In this document: positions 38,759-48,017 of the stretch, in pieces
Layout: each line of letters begins with the position of its first letter
Position numbering within the stretch: the stretch's first letter is position 1
Assembly: GCA_037200005.1 (NCBI GenBank)
Contig: JBBCGY010000001.1
Coordinates: 1,569,103-1,633,102 of the forward strand
Reading direction: 5' to 3'
From: Alphaproteobacteria bacterium
Lineage (GTDB): Bacteria; Pseudomonadota; Alphaproteobacteria; UBA9219; RFNS01
Length of the DNA: 64,000 nucleotides
The notes under the pieces: model-generated
Told to the model about the DNA's origin: nothing
The model's database searches: none
Seen by the model: the letters and a program-made list of their open reading frames with translations, nothing else
Translations under genes and position numbers: made by a program

Positions 38759-39070
38759 TTATTTCGGAACCATGTCCTTGATCGCCTCGCCAAGCAGACG
38801 GCCCATCGTTCGCCTGTTGGGATGAGTCTCGCCCGCCAGCGCCACCTGAACCAGGCGGACTGTCTGCAGCGTGAGCGATTCATATTTGGCCATCAAATGG
38901 AGGCGGTGGCCCACTTCGCGCACGATATTCGTATAAGCGGATGACCCTGGATTTTTCAGGACGCATTCAATCAATTTGGTCGTCAAGGAAGGCGTCGCGG
39001 TAATGGCCGCCGCTAAAAACCACAGCCGCCTTACTTCCGGTTCGGCGAGCGTTTCCGATTCAGCAGTCAT
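38759..39070 (-). CDS. Hypothetical helical protein, 103 aa
   Basis: AAGGGA precedes the ATG. The sequence is entirely helical and soluble (RRLWFLAAAITATPSLTTKLIECVL; QTVRLVQVALAGETHPNRRT). The spacing of helices resembles a HEAT/ARM fragment like the larger proteins of this window. It lies 10 bp after the next gene (39081-39629), so the two are probably co-transcribed. Confidence 0.55.
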   Translation of the reverse strand: MTAESETLAEPEVRRLWFLAAAITATPSLTTKLIECVLKNPGSSAYTNIVREVGHRLHLMAKYESLTLQTVRLVQVALAGETHPNRRTMGRLLGEAIKDMVPK

Positions 39071-39080
39071 AATGTTCCCT

Positions 39081-39629
39081 TCAGCAGGTGGGAATCAGCC
39101 GTCCGGAAGGAGAGAAGCCGCCGCCGTAATCCATGCCCACGGTGCGTTGAGCCTCTCGCACGAGCGCTTCGACCTGGTCGCCGGCGCACGCATAGCCGTC
39201 AGACGGCGGCGTTATATTTTTTACCTTGCTCCCATTTCCACATCTTGTGGCTGCCGCGGCTTTCCAATCGGCAAGCGCGAAAACCAATTGAATATCGTCC
39301 GGAACCGGCAAGCCTTTTTTCTTGCGCGCCTCCACCGTCGCGGGCGGCATGGAGATTGCGCCGATAGCGGATTCGATGCTGTCCCGAAGTTTCGGACAAT
39401 GATTCGTTATCGCGCAGAGCGTGCCGACGGCGGATTCGCACAATTTGAAATTATGCTCCGTGAGGGCGATCCTGGTGATCTGGCATGCGAGCTTGGAGTC
39501 TACCAAGCCAGGATGCTGCGGCACTGAATCCGTAAGCACGCCCAGCCAATCCCGCTTGGTTTCCGGCTTCGTTGCCTGTTCCAGCGTTTTGGCAATGAAT
39601 TGCGCCGCCGTCTCGTTTATATCAAGCAT
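39081..39629 (-). CDS. HEAT-like hypothetical protein, 182 aa
   Basis: AAGGGGAGC precedes the ATG. The N-terminal 100 residues hold two helix-pair repeats (DSKLACQITRIALTEHNFKLCESAVGTL; PKLRDSIESAIGAIS) like those of the protein at 8287-9180. The C-terminal half has five Cys and mixed loops. No enzyme motif is seen. It forms a two-gene unit with the 103-aa gene downstream. Confidence 0.6.
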   Translation of the reverse strand: MLDINETAAQFIAKTLEQATKPETKRDWLGVLTDSVPQHPGLVDSKLACQITRIALTEHNFKLCESAVGTLCAITNHCPKLRDSIESAIGAISMPPATVEARKKKGLPVPDDIQLVFALADWKAAAATRCGNGSKVKNITPPSDGYACAGDQVEALVREAQRTVGMDYGGGFSPSGRLIPTC

Positions 39630-39790
39630 ATTGCTCCCCTTAATCTAATTGAATATATACTCGGATATACATTGGACGGCGCGTGAAACCAATTGGAATT
39701 TTTAGCGGACGCGGAAAATAAATGCTCGGCGGGCATGCGTCCTATGATACATCCCTCTTAACCAATTCGATATGAAAATGGAGGACGCCG

Positions 39791-40174
39791 ATGCGTTCCG
39801 AACGACAATTGCGGGTGGGAGAAGAAATCCGCCACGCGCTCGCCGCCGTGTTTCAGCGCAGCGATTTTCACTGGCCCGAGGATTTCACGCCTCCCGCCGC
39901 CATCACGGTCACCGAGGTGCGCGTCAGCCCCGATCTTCGCAATGCCACCGCCTATGTCATGCCGCTGGGCGGCGGCAATATAGCGCCGCTGGTTAAGGTG
40001 CTGAATGGCGGCATCGGCTTTTTCCGCCACGTCATCGCCAAGGAAGTGAAGCTCCGCTTCGTGCCCAACCTGACTTTCGCGGCGGACGAAAGCTTCGATT
40101 ACGCAAAGAAAATCGAGGGCATCCTGCATGACCCTTCGGTAGCCAAGGACTTGAATTCCGAAGAAAAATCATAG
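39791..40174 (+). CDS. rbfA: Ribosome-binding factor A
   Basis: RbfA binds the 30S subunit and helps mature the 5' end of 16S rRNA. The 127-aa KH-like protein starts RSERQLRVGEEIRHALA and has ITVTEVRVSPDLRNATAYVMPL and LRFVPNLTFAADESFDYAKKIEGIL. A GGAGG site precedes the ATG. The usual upstream nusA-infB genes are absent, and an unrelated gene separates it from truB. Confidence 0.95.
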   Translation: MRSERQLRVGEEIRHALAAVFQRSDFHWPEDFTPPAAITVTEVRVSPDLRNATAYVMPLGGGNIAPLVKVLNGGIGFFRHVIAKEVKLRFVPNLTFAADESFDYAKKIEGILHDPSVAKDLNSEEKS

Positions 40175-40185
40175 ACATATCCGGT

Positions 40186-40216
40186 TTGCATTACTTTCAT
40201 CTTTTTGCCTTATAAT
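40186..40216 (+). promoter_or_regulatory. Candidate promoter for the gene at 40263
   Basis: A perfect TATAAT lies at 40211-40216, with TTGCAT at 40186-40191 and an over-long 19-bp spacer. It lies in the 88-bp gap after rbfA, 46 bp before the next ATG. The -10 match is good and the spacing is not ideal. Confidence 0.4.
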
Positions 40217-40262
40217 CGCATTCGTAAAATTATGACGGCCCTATTTGAAGCATGGAGTTTTA

Positions 40263-41168
40263 ATGGCCAGACATTCATCCGGTCTATTTCCGGAAGCCCA
40301 GTCCCTGCCTTTGAAAGTGGAAGGCGAGCGCCACCAAGACTGGAACAAGCTTGCCCTCATCGCCGCCGGCGGAGGCCAGAAGGCCGATAAGGCGCTCGCG
40401 ACCATCATGCATGTTCATGAAGATCATTCCTTGCCCGAGCCGATCCGCCAGGAAGCCGCCGTCGTGGTGAGCGCCGTATTCGCGCATAAAGGCGTGCGCG
40501 CCCATACCGACAATTTCAACGCGGCGCTGCAAAACAAAAACCCCGCGATCAAGAATCTCGCCCGGTCGCTGAAATCCTCCTTGCCCAACCTCAAGGGTAT
40601 TCTTCTCCATGACCATGAAGGCGATCCGGCCCAGCGCGCGCGGCTCGTCGCGCTCGAGACGGTGAATCTATGGGAAGAAGCGCGCCATGTCCGCCTGACC
40701 GAACTCGCGGTGACGGCGGTTCGCGGCGGCCCTAGCGGCATCGAAGCGCTGAAGGTTTTCGACGTCCTTTACAGGCTGCCCGAGCAATTTCCTCCCGAGA
40801 TGCTGGCGGAGATCAATACCGCGCGTTTCGCCGTCGAGGCCTGCACCGGCAATCTCGCCAGCGCCGAATTCTTCAGAGACGCCAAAGAACGCGGCGGCAG
40901 CAATGTCCGCGCTTTGACCGCCAGTTTACATCGCGCTTTGCCGCAGATTCTTCCCGAAGAAGCGCCGCCGCCATTGCCGGGAATCCGCCGCAGCGCGACG
41001 CCGCTCCAGACTTTCGCGGTGCGGCCGACGTCGAGGCATCCGGCAAAGCTAGAGAAAAAGCCTAGCCAGCCCATCCCCAGGCCCACCCCCAAGGTCGGCC
41101 CCAAGCGCACGCCCACGCGGCCCGGCGGGTTCGCGGCAACCAAGCTGCCAGTCCCCAAACCGAAATAA
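40263..41168 (+). CDS. HEAT-like protein with Pro-rich tail
   Basis: The ATG at 40263 follows GGAG; a TTG six codons upstream is less likely. Residues 25-235 are helix pairs (EPIRQEAAVVVSAVFAHKG; KNPAIKNLARSLKSSLPNL; EARHVRLTELAVTAV). The last 70 residues are Pro/Lys/Thr-rich and basic (PSQPIPRPTPKVGPKRTPTRP), perhaps for RNA or protein binding. It sits between rbfA and truB, where no such gene is expected. A ribosome-linked role is only a guess from position. Confidence 0.65.
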   Translation: MARHSSGLFPEAQSLPLKVEGERHQDWNKLALIAAGGGQKADKALATIMHVHEDHSLPEPIRQEAAVVVSAVFAHKGVRAHTDNFNAALQNKNPAIKNLARSLKSSLPNLKGILLHDHEGDPAQRARLVALETVNLWEEARHVRLTELAVTAVRGGPSGIEALKVFDVLYRLPEQFPPEMLAEINTARFAVEACTGNLASAEFFRDAKERGGSNVRALTASLHRALPQILPEEAPPPLPGIRRSATPLQTFAVRPTSRHPAKLEKKPSQPIPRPTPKVGPKRTPTRPGGFAATKLPVPKPK

Positions 41169-41235
41169 TCGACGGGAAATAGCGGCGGAAAGAAATCTTG
41201 TCGTCCATCCTCCGTCTTCTGGTATCTGTCCTCCG

Positions 41236-42126
41236 ATGAATGGATGGCTTATTCTCGACAAACCGCTCGGCCTTAGCTCGACACAGGCGCTCGGCAAGGC
41301 GCGGCGTTTGCTTGGCGCGAAAAAAGCTGGGCATGGCGGCACACTCGATCCGCTGGCGTCCGGGGTTCTGCCGCTGGCCTTCGGCGAGGCGACCAAGCTG
41401 ATTTCCTTCGTCATGGACGGACGCAAGGAATATCGCTTCACGGTACGCTGGGGCGAAGCCCGGACGACCGACGATGCCGAGGGCGACGTGACCGCCGTCA
41501 GCGAAGTCCGCCCCACGGAAACCGCCATACGCGCCGCGCTGCCCGGCTTCATCGGCGATATCAGCCAGACCCCGCCGATTTTCTCGGCGATCAAGGTCGC
41601 GGGCGAGCGGGCCTATGACCTGGCGCGCGCCGGGGAAAAGGTGGAACTTGCCTCGCGTATCGTCCAAGTCTTTGATTTTCAATTGATTTCTATCGACGAT
41701 AACGATCACGCCAGCTTCGCCGTCACCTGCGGCAAAGGCACCTATGTCCGGTCTCTAGCGCGGGATTTGGCGCTTAAATTGGGCACAGCCGGCTATGTTT
41801 CCGCCCTGCGGCGCGACCGCAGTGGGCCTTTTACGCTCGATAGGGCGATTTCGCTGGAAAACCTCGCCGAACTGTCGCATAAGGGCGAGGCCTTAACGGC
41901 ACTTCTCGATATTGGCGCGGCGCTGGACGACATCCCGGCACGCGTCATCGATGATCGGGAAGCGCGGCTGCTTCGCCACGGCCAGGGGATTATGCCCCAG
42001 CCCGGCGAGATTTTGCCAAATCCTAATGGAACGCAGCCCGTGCTTGCGACCCATCATGGAAATCCGGTGGCGCTGATCGCGCCGAAGGATGGGATTTGGC
42101 ATCCGGTGCGCGGATTCAACCTATAG
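41236..42126 (+). CDS. truB: tRNA pseudouridine(55) synthase TruB
   Basis: TruB makes pseudouridine 55 in the T loop of tRNAs. The 296-aa product starts NGWLILDKPLGLSS and has GHGGTLDPLASGVLPLAFGEATK (catalytic Asp in TLDPLA near residue 41), and GKGTYVRSLARDLA (about 170). The length is normal. rpsO follows 18 bp later, as in most bacteria. Confidence 0.97.
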   Translation: MNGWLILDKPLGLSSTQALGKARRLLGAKKAGHGGTLDPLASGVLPLAFGEATKLISFVMDGRKEYRFTVRWGEARTTDDAEGDVTAVSEVRPTETAIRAALPGFIGDISQTPPIFSAIKVAGERAYDLARAGEKVELASRIVQVFDFQLISIDDNDHASFAVTCGKGTYVRSLARDLALKLGTAGYVSALRRDRSGPFTLDRAISLENLAELSHKGEALTALLDIGAALDDIPARVIDDREARLLRHGQGIMPQPGEILPNPNGTQPVLATHHGNPVALIAPKDGIWHPVRGFNL

Positions 42127-42144
42127 AGAATGAAGGAGTATACG

Positions 42145-42414
42145 ATGTCGATTACCGCCGAGCGCAAACAGGCGCTTATCAAGGAACACGCGCACACCGC
42201 CAATGACACGGGTTCGCCCGAAGTCCAGATCGCGATTCTGAGCGAGCGCATCGCCAACCTGACCCAGCATTTCCAGACCCACGCCAAGGATCACCATTCC
42301 CGGCGCGGCCTTTTGATGCTCGTCAGCAAGCGCCGCCGCATGCTGGACTATCTCAAGCGCGCGAATGTCAAAGGCTACCAAGAGATCATCGAAAAGCTTG
42401 GCATACGCAAATAG
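42145..42414 (+). CDS. rpsO: Small ribosomal subunit protein S15 (uS15)
   Basis: This 89-aa 30S protein binds 16S rRNA and bridges to 23S. The start is the ATG at 42145, six bases after AAGGAG; the in-frame ATG at 42130 lies upstream of that site. Conserved stretches are [32 protein letters not shown] and KRRRMLDYL. In many bacteria S15 represses its own message; no such structure can be judged here. Confidence 0.97.
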   Translation: MSITAERKQALIKEHAHTANDTGSPEVQIAILSERIANLTQHFQTHAKDHHSRRGLLMLVSKRRRMLDYLKRANVKGYQEIIEKLGIRK

Positions 42415-42424
42415 ACAGCCGCCT

Positions 42425-42879
42425 ATGGCGAGGTCTCCGAACGTCGAGGAAGACCGTTTGATTGCCGTCGATCAGCCGATCCCGTCCTGCATGACCGGCT
42501 TCTCGGCCTCGTGCTGGCGGTGCCGCCGCCGAACCAGCCCGGCTATAAAAGAGTCTATAAGGATTTCGCCGTCCTCGATCATGATCCCGCCGGAGAAATC
42601 CGGGGCGCGGTCTATGTCGCCTATCAAGCGCCCGGCTGGGGCTTTATCAAATTGATATGGGTGAAAGAGAACGAACGCCGCCGAGGGCTGGGACAAAAAT
42701 TGATGAAGACAATGGAAGAAGAGGCCGCGAAGCGCGAATGCCGCTCCATTTATCTTTGGACTTACGATTTTGAAGCGCCGGAGTTTTACGAAAAACTCGG
42801 CTACACACGCTATGCTGTGCTTGAGGATTTTATTCCCGGACATCAGCGCCTAGGTTTCATGAAGCGAATCGCAGCATGA
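42425..42879 (+). CDS. GNAT family N-acetyltransferase, probable 5' frameshift
   Basis: The body (GEIRGAVYVAYQAPGWGFIKLIWVKENERRRGLGQKLM) has the acetyl-CoA motif RRRGLGQKL, followed by YLWTYDFEAPEFYEKLGY. It is in the same frame as rpsO, where the only start is a late GTG at 42511 that would cut off about 25 residues. An ATG at 42425 in another frame gives MARSPNVEEDRLIAVDQP and joins if one base is missing near 42473-42480. The substrate is unknown. The gene lies between rpsO and pnp, which are usually adjacent. Confidence 0.75.
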
Positions 42880-42940
42880 AAGGCCTTTCGCCATTGGGGT
42901 GAAGGGGACGTCTAACTGTACATGAAAGGAACAGACGGAC

Positions 42941-45056
42941 ATGTTTAATATCTACAGAAAAGAAATGATGTGGGACGGCAAGAAGCTCGTCCTGGAAACC
43001 GGCAAGATGGCCCGCCAGGCCGACGGCGCCGTCGTGGCGACGTTGGGCGGCACGACCGTGCTTTGCACCGTGGTCGCGGCGAGAAAAGCCAAGCCGGGGC
43101 AGGATTTCTTCCCGCTGACGGTCAACTACCAGGAAAAGACTTACGCCGCGGGCAAGATTCCCGCGGCTTCTTCAAGCGCGAAGGCCGTCCGCCCGAATCC
43201 GAAGTTCTCATCAGCCGCCTGATCGACCGCCCGATCCGTCCGCTGTTCCCCGAGGGCTATCTGTGCGAGACGCAAGTCGTCGCGACGGTTCTGTCGCACG
43301 ACCTCGAAAACAATCCCGATATCGTCGCGCTGATCGGCTGCTCCGCCGCGCTGACGATTTCCGGCGTTCCGTTCCTCGGCCCGATCGCCGCGGCGCGCGT
43401 CGGCTATAAGGACGGGCAGTTCATCCTGAACCCCCCGATGCACGAAGTCGCGGCGGGCGAGCTGGAGCTTGTCGTCGCCGGAACGCGCGAAGGCGTGCTG
43501 ATGGTCGAATCCGAAGCAAGGAACTGCCTGAGTCCGTGATGCTCGACGCCGTCACCTTCGGCCATAAGAGCTTCCAGCCGGTCATCGACCTGATCATCGG
43601 CCTCGCGGAAATGGCGGCGAAGGAGCCGCGCGATCTGCCCCCGGCGGCTTTCGACAAGAAGGCGCTGGTCGCCCAGCTCACGAGCCTTATCGGCAGCGAT
43701 GTCGCCGACGCCTATAGCGAAACCGTCAAGCAGGCGCGTTACGCCAAGCTCGACGCCGCCAAGGCGAAGGCGCTGGCCTCCATCCCCGCCGAAACATTCG
43801 CTCCGGAAGCCGTCGCCGAAGGCGTCGAGCATCTGCAATACGAGCATGTCCGGCACATGATCCTCAAGACCGGCAAGCGGATCGACGGGCGCGACACCAA
43901 GACCGTCCGTCCGATCATCTCGGAAGTCGGCCTTCTGCCGCGCACGCACGGCTCGGCGCTGTTCACGCGCGGCGAAACCCAGGCGCTGGTCGTCACCACG
44001 CTCGGCACCAGCCAGGACGAGCAGATCATCGACGCGCTGGAAGGCGAATACCGCCAGCACTTCATGCTGCATTACAACTTCCCGCCCTACTCGGTGGGCG
44101 AGACCGGCCGCATGGGCAGCCCCGGACGCCGCGAAATCGGCCATGGCAAGCTCGCCTGGCGGGCGATCCGTCCGCTGCTGCCGAGCAAGGAGGCGTTCCC
44201 CTACACCATTCGCGTGGTGTCGGAGATCACCGAATCCAACGGCTCCAGCTCGATGGCCACCGTCTGCGGCGCTTCGCTGTCGATGATGGACGCGGGCGCG
44301 CCGCTGGCGCGTCCTGTCGCGGGCATCGCGATGGGCCTCATCAAGGAAGACAAGGACTTCGCCGTCCTGTCGGACATTCTCGGCGACGAGGACCATCTCG
44401 GCGACATGGACTTCAAGGTGGCGGGCACGGATAAAGGCGTGACCGCGCTGCAGATGGACATCAAGATCACCTCGATCACCGAGGAGATCATGAAGATCGC
44501 TCTGGCGCAGGCGAAGGACGGCCGCATCCATATCCTCGGCGAAATGGCCAAGGCGATGACCGGCGCGCGCGACGGCGTCAACGAACACGCCCCGCGCATC
44601 ACCAGCTTCAAGATTCCCAAGGAGAAAATCCGCGAGGTTATCGGCACCGGCGGCAAGATCATCCGGGAAATCTGCGAAACGACCGGCGCCAAGGTCGATA
44701 TCGAGGATGACGGCAGCGTGCGCGTCGCCGCCGTGGACGCGGCAGCGGGCGAAGCCGCCGTCAACTGGATCAAGGGCATCGTCGCCGAACCGGAAATCGG
44801 GCAAGTCTATGTCGGCAAGGTCGTCAAGACCGTCGATTTCGGCGCGTTCGTCAATTTCCTCGGCGCGCGCGACGGCCTGGTCCATATCTCGGAGCTTGCC
44901 GACCGCCGCGTCAACAAGGTCACGGACATCATCGATGTCGGCCAGGAAGTCCGCGTCAAGGTTCTCGGCGTCGACGATCGCGGCAAAGTCAAGCTGTCGA
45001 TGAAGCAGGTCGATCAAAAGACCGGCGAAGATCTCGGCCAGCGCGAAGCGAGTTGA
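42941..45056 (+). CDS. pnp: Polyribonucleotide nucleotidyltransferase, two frameshifts
   Basis: PNPase degrades RNA 3' to 5' with phosphate in the degradosome. The start [28 protein letters not shown] is typical. Near 43161-43165 one base is missing (CCCGCGGC for CCCGGCGGC), shifting into [23 protein letters not shown] second base is missing near 43516-43518 ([12 protein letters not shown]). The third frame carries the catalytic [10 protein letters not shown] region, the KH domain ([11 protein letters not shown]) and the S1 domain ([22 protein letters not shown]). With both restored the length is about 705 aa, as expected. Confidence 0.93.
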
Positions 45057-45081
45057 TCGCACCCGCGTTCTTGGGCATAAT

Positions 45082-45117
45082 GGCGGCGCCGTCGAAAGAC
45101 GGCGCCGTTTTTATTTC
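45082..45117 (+). terminator. Intrinsic terminator after pnp
   Basis: CGGCGCCGTC (45084-45093) pairs perfectly with GACGGCGCCG (45098-45107) around a GAAA tetraloop, followed by TTTTTATTT. It lies about 25 bp after the pnp stop and before the redoxin gene, so that gene probably has its own promoter or depends on read-through. Confidence 0.92.
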
Positions 45118-45130
45118 TGTGAGGAACGCC

Positions 45131-45743
45131 ATGAAGAAATTACCAGCCTTGGCTTTTGCCGCTCTTGCGCTTTTCATATCCAGCCCGGCCATCGCGGATG
45201 CCGTGCCCGGCAAGCCCGCGCCCGCTTTCTCGGTTCATGACATCGATGATAAAGCGCAAACGCTGGGCCGAGTACAAAGGCAAGACCGTCGTCCTCGAAT
45301 GGAACAATCCCGAATGCCCGTTCGTCAAGAAGCACTACGGAACCGGCAACATGCAAACGCTGCAAAAATACGCGATGGACAAGGGCGTCGTGTGGTTGGC
45401 GATCAATTCCGGCGCACCGGGCAAGCAAGGCCACCTGACTCCCGAAACCGCGAAAACGGTGCTGGCGGAAGTCAAATCCACGCCCACCGCCTATATCCTC
45501 GATCCGGAAGGAAAGCTGGGACGGCTCTATGGCGCGAAATCGACGCCGCATATGTTCGTGATCGATAAAGCGGGCGTCGTCGCTTATGCCGGAGCCATCG
45601 ACGACAAGCCGACCTATAATCCCGAAGACGTCCCCGGCGCGGAAAATTATGTGAAAGCCGCTGTCGACGCCTTAGCCGCGGGCCAGCAGCCCGTCAAAAC
45701 CCATGCCACGGCGTATGGCTGCGGCGTCAAATATGCGGATTGA
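45131..45743 (+). CDS. Secreted thioredoxin-fold redoxin, frameshifted
   Basis: A signal peptide (ALAFAALALFISSPAIADA) is followed by GKPAPAFSVHDIDDKAQTL. Then an extra G in the run at 45265-45267 shifts the frame. The other frame continues AEYKGKTVVLEWNNPECPFVKKHY, TPTAYILDP and TPHMFVIDKAGVVAYAGAIDD to the stop. With one G removed the product is 203 aa. The active region has a single Cys (ECPFVKKH), not CxxC, so it is closer to AhpC/TSA-type redoxins. It is probably periplasmic. Confidence 0.82.
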
Positions 45744-47672
45744 GCCGTCTGCCTGACGGCGCCAGCGTCACGGATGCTTTGACGAGAGGATTGGCGGCGG
45801 CATTTTCTTTTGCCGTCAGCGCTTCCGCCGCGCGGAACTGCGTGGGAAATTTTTCGCGCAGTTCCGGCATGGCTTTAGTCAGGCCGTTATCCTCGCCATA
45901 GTTTTCCGCCGCCGCTTGGCTCAGCTTTTCCAGCATCTGCGCCGTCTGCGGATTGACGTCCTTGGCCGCCAACTCGGTTTTTGTCCCCTCCAGCCTATCG
46001 CTGGCGAAGTTGAGCGCATAGGCCATGTGTTTAGCCTGCCTGAAGGCAGGCTTGTCTGCTTGTTGCAAATCATTAAGCGTGAAAGCCAACCCCGTGTTAA
46101 GAAAGGATCCGTGCTCGGCACCCTCCGCGCCCATACCCCCCTGACTAGCGTCATAGGCGAGCAGGTAAAACATGCCGCGCGCGTCAAGATTGGCGGGGGG
46201 CGACGGCAGGGGACCATCATTACCAATACCCTGCATTCCCCCCGCTAGATCGGCGAAGGCGTTCACGCGGGCGCATCGCCTCGTCCTTGAAAGTTCCGTC
46301 CTCGTTTCTGGGGCCGAAGATTCCCGCCAGATCGGCAACCTTTATCTGCGTCGTCAAATCCGACGGCGAAGGCGGCGGCGGCGGCGGCGGCTGATAGCCC
46401 TCTTGCGATAAACGCTGACGTCCCTCATGAAACCTATCAGGCATGCGCTCGATTAAAGGGCTGAGAAGCCCGGAAAATTTAGGATCAAGATCGCCGATAC
46501 GAATTAAAAATGCGGCGCTGCGCGCATCGATGTCGCTGGCGGAAAGATCGGTATTTTTCCCGTCACGGAAATCTATCGCGGCCTGCATTTTCTTGTCGGA
46601 TTCTTTCGACTGCTCCGGCGTCATGTCGCGCCAGAAATTCTTCGCGCCGCGATGGGCATAATCATCCCGCGCCAAATCCCCGATCTCGCTGATGGGCATC
46701 CCTTTGAGCTTTTCGCGCAGATTGAGCGTGCCGTCTTGCGGGGGATTGATCAAATCGGCAAGAACTAAATCGAGCGCCGGGGCCGTGAAATGCTGGAAGT
46801 CATAACTCTTATTCTTATATATCGCCGCGATATCTTTCTTCAGGCCGTCTTCCAAGCTTCCTCATGGTTCTCGCGCCATTTTTTCTCGCCCCGCTGAATT
46901 CGCCATAGCCATATACCAGCGTCGGCGATCATTTCCTTGCGGGTATCGTACATCTGCGGCGTCTTATCGCTTCTCCTCCGGCGCGACGCCGCCGATGCCG
47001 TGGAAAGCCTCATGCCCGGGAATATAATCAGCGCCGGAGAAAGGAGACTCCGACTTGTAAGGATCGGTCAACGCAAGACAAAAGTAGGTAGCATCGGCAA
47101 TACTTGTCCCGGCCGTAGGATAGGCCCCAGCGACTGCTTTCCTGAGCACGGCTTGGCTGATATCTTTATAGGAGTGAAAGCCACCCGCGAACGGATCGGA
47201 AGAACGGATGATGAAGCAGCGGTGGATGGAGCGTTGGCGGATCGAGTATCCTCGAGCAGATTCCCGCTCTTCGCCTCATTCATCCTGTTGCGCAGCCACG
47301 CCACCGCCTGTTTCGCGCTCGCGGGATTAACGGGAGGAAGAGCGGCGGTCGCCCTTTCGACTTCTTGCGCGAAACGCTCCGTATCGTTGAAGCGCGAGGA
47401 ATCGACGATCAGAATCTTGCCGCGCGTGCGCGGGTCATTATCGATGGCGGCCTGGAATTCCAGCCCTGCCTGCTCTTGGCATTGATCTGCAGTTGAGGAT
47501 CGTCGGGAATATTGCCCGAGAAAATGTCGGCGCGCGCCATGCGCTCGGAAAGCTTGGGGGTCTCTTGGGTGCTTGATGCCGCCGTGAAAGCAACGCCCCC
47601 CGCTATGCCGATAGCAGTCCCTATACCGATAGCAATCGTGCGGCGAACGTTATTCAGAAATTTTCCGGCCAT
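45727..47672 (-). pseudogene. Decayed upstream copy of the 48018-49034 membrane protein family
   Basis: A chain of open segments in changing frames can be read from ATG 47672 to 45727. The start MAGKFLNNVRRTIAIGIGTAIG resembles the paralogue's MADKFLGV. The middle holds a possible zinc motif, PGHEAFHGIGG (HExxH, near 47000-47040). The C-terminal third matches the paralogue closely (LDARGMFYLLAYD; YGEDNGLTKAMPELREKFP; end NPHI). At least five shifts are needed (near 46269, 46860, 46980, 47240 and 47480). The density exceeds that of neighbouring genes, so it may be a true pseudogene, though sequence error cannot be excluded. Confidence 0.65.
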
Positions 47673-47676
47673 GACT

Positions 47677-47874
47677 TCAAAACGCCCCGCCCTTGCGGAC
47701 GACCGCGCCAAGATTCTCGGCGGCCTCGGCGCGCTGTTCGGCGTGAATTCATCAGCCATCGGCGCGCTCCCGCCTGCGAGCCGGAACGAAAAGCGCGAGC
47801 CGTCCATGCTCGCCGATGGAGCAAGCCGTCTCATCGTGCGCTTGTCGCGATTTCATTCCTGGCGGGCGCGGCAT
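47677..47874 (-). pseudogene. Truncated copy of the 49010-49420 gene
   Basis: The start MPRPPGMKSRQAHDETACSIGE parallels MLRAPKMKPRNPPDEAVCFIGE of the gene at 49420. The middle (about 70 codons) is missing, and the end resembles the AEKFTPEQRAEAAENLGAVVRKGG tail if one base is restored. DNA identity to the 49-kb copy is high at the 3' end. Together with the neighbouring pseudogene it forms the decayed half of a tandem duplication. Confidence 0.55.
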
Positions 47875-48017
47875 GGGCTTTCCAGTAAAATGCTTGCTCT
47901 TTATCCTATCCGATTTTCGCCGATTTTATAAAATAAGGATTTAATTTCAGCGTCGGCGGCGGCGCATCATGCCGATTAAGAATTCATAAACCATAACTCA
48001 ATGAAATCCGTGCGGCG

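Noticed and set aside
43404-45062. A 552-codon open frame opposite pnp
   Set aside because: Shadow of PNPase, whose KH and S1 domains are clear on the plus strand.
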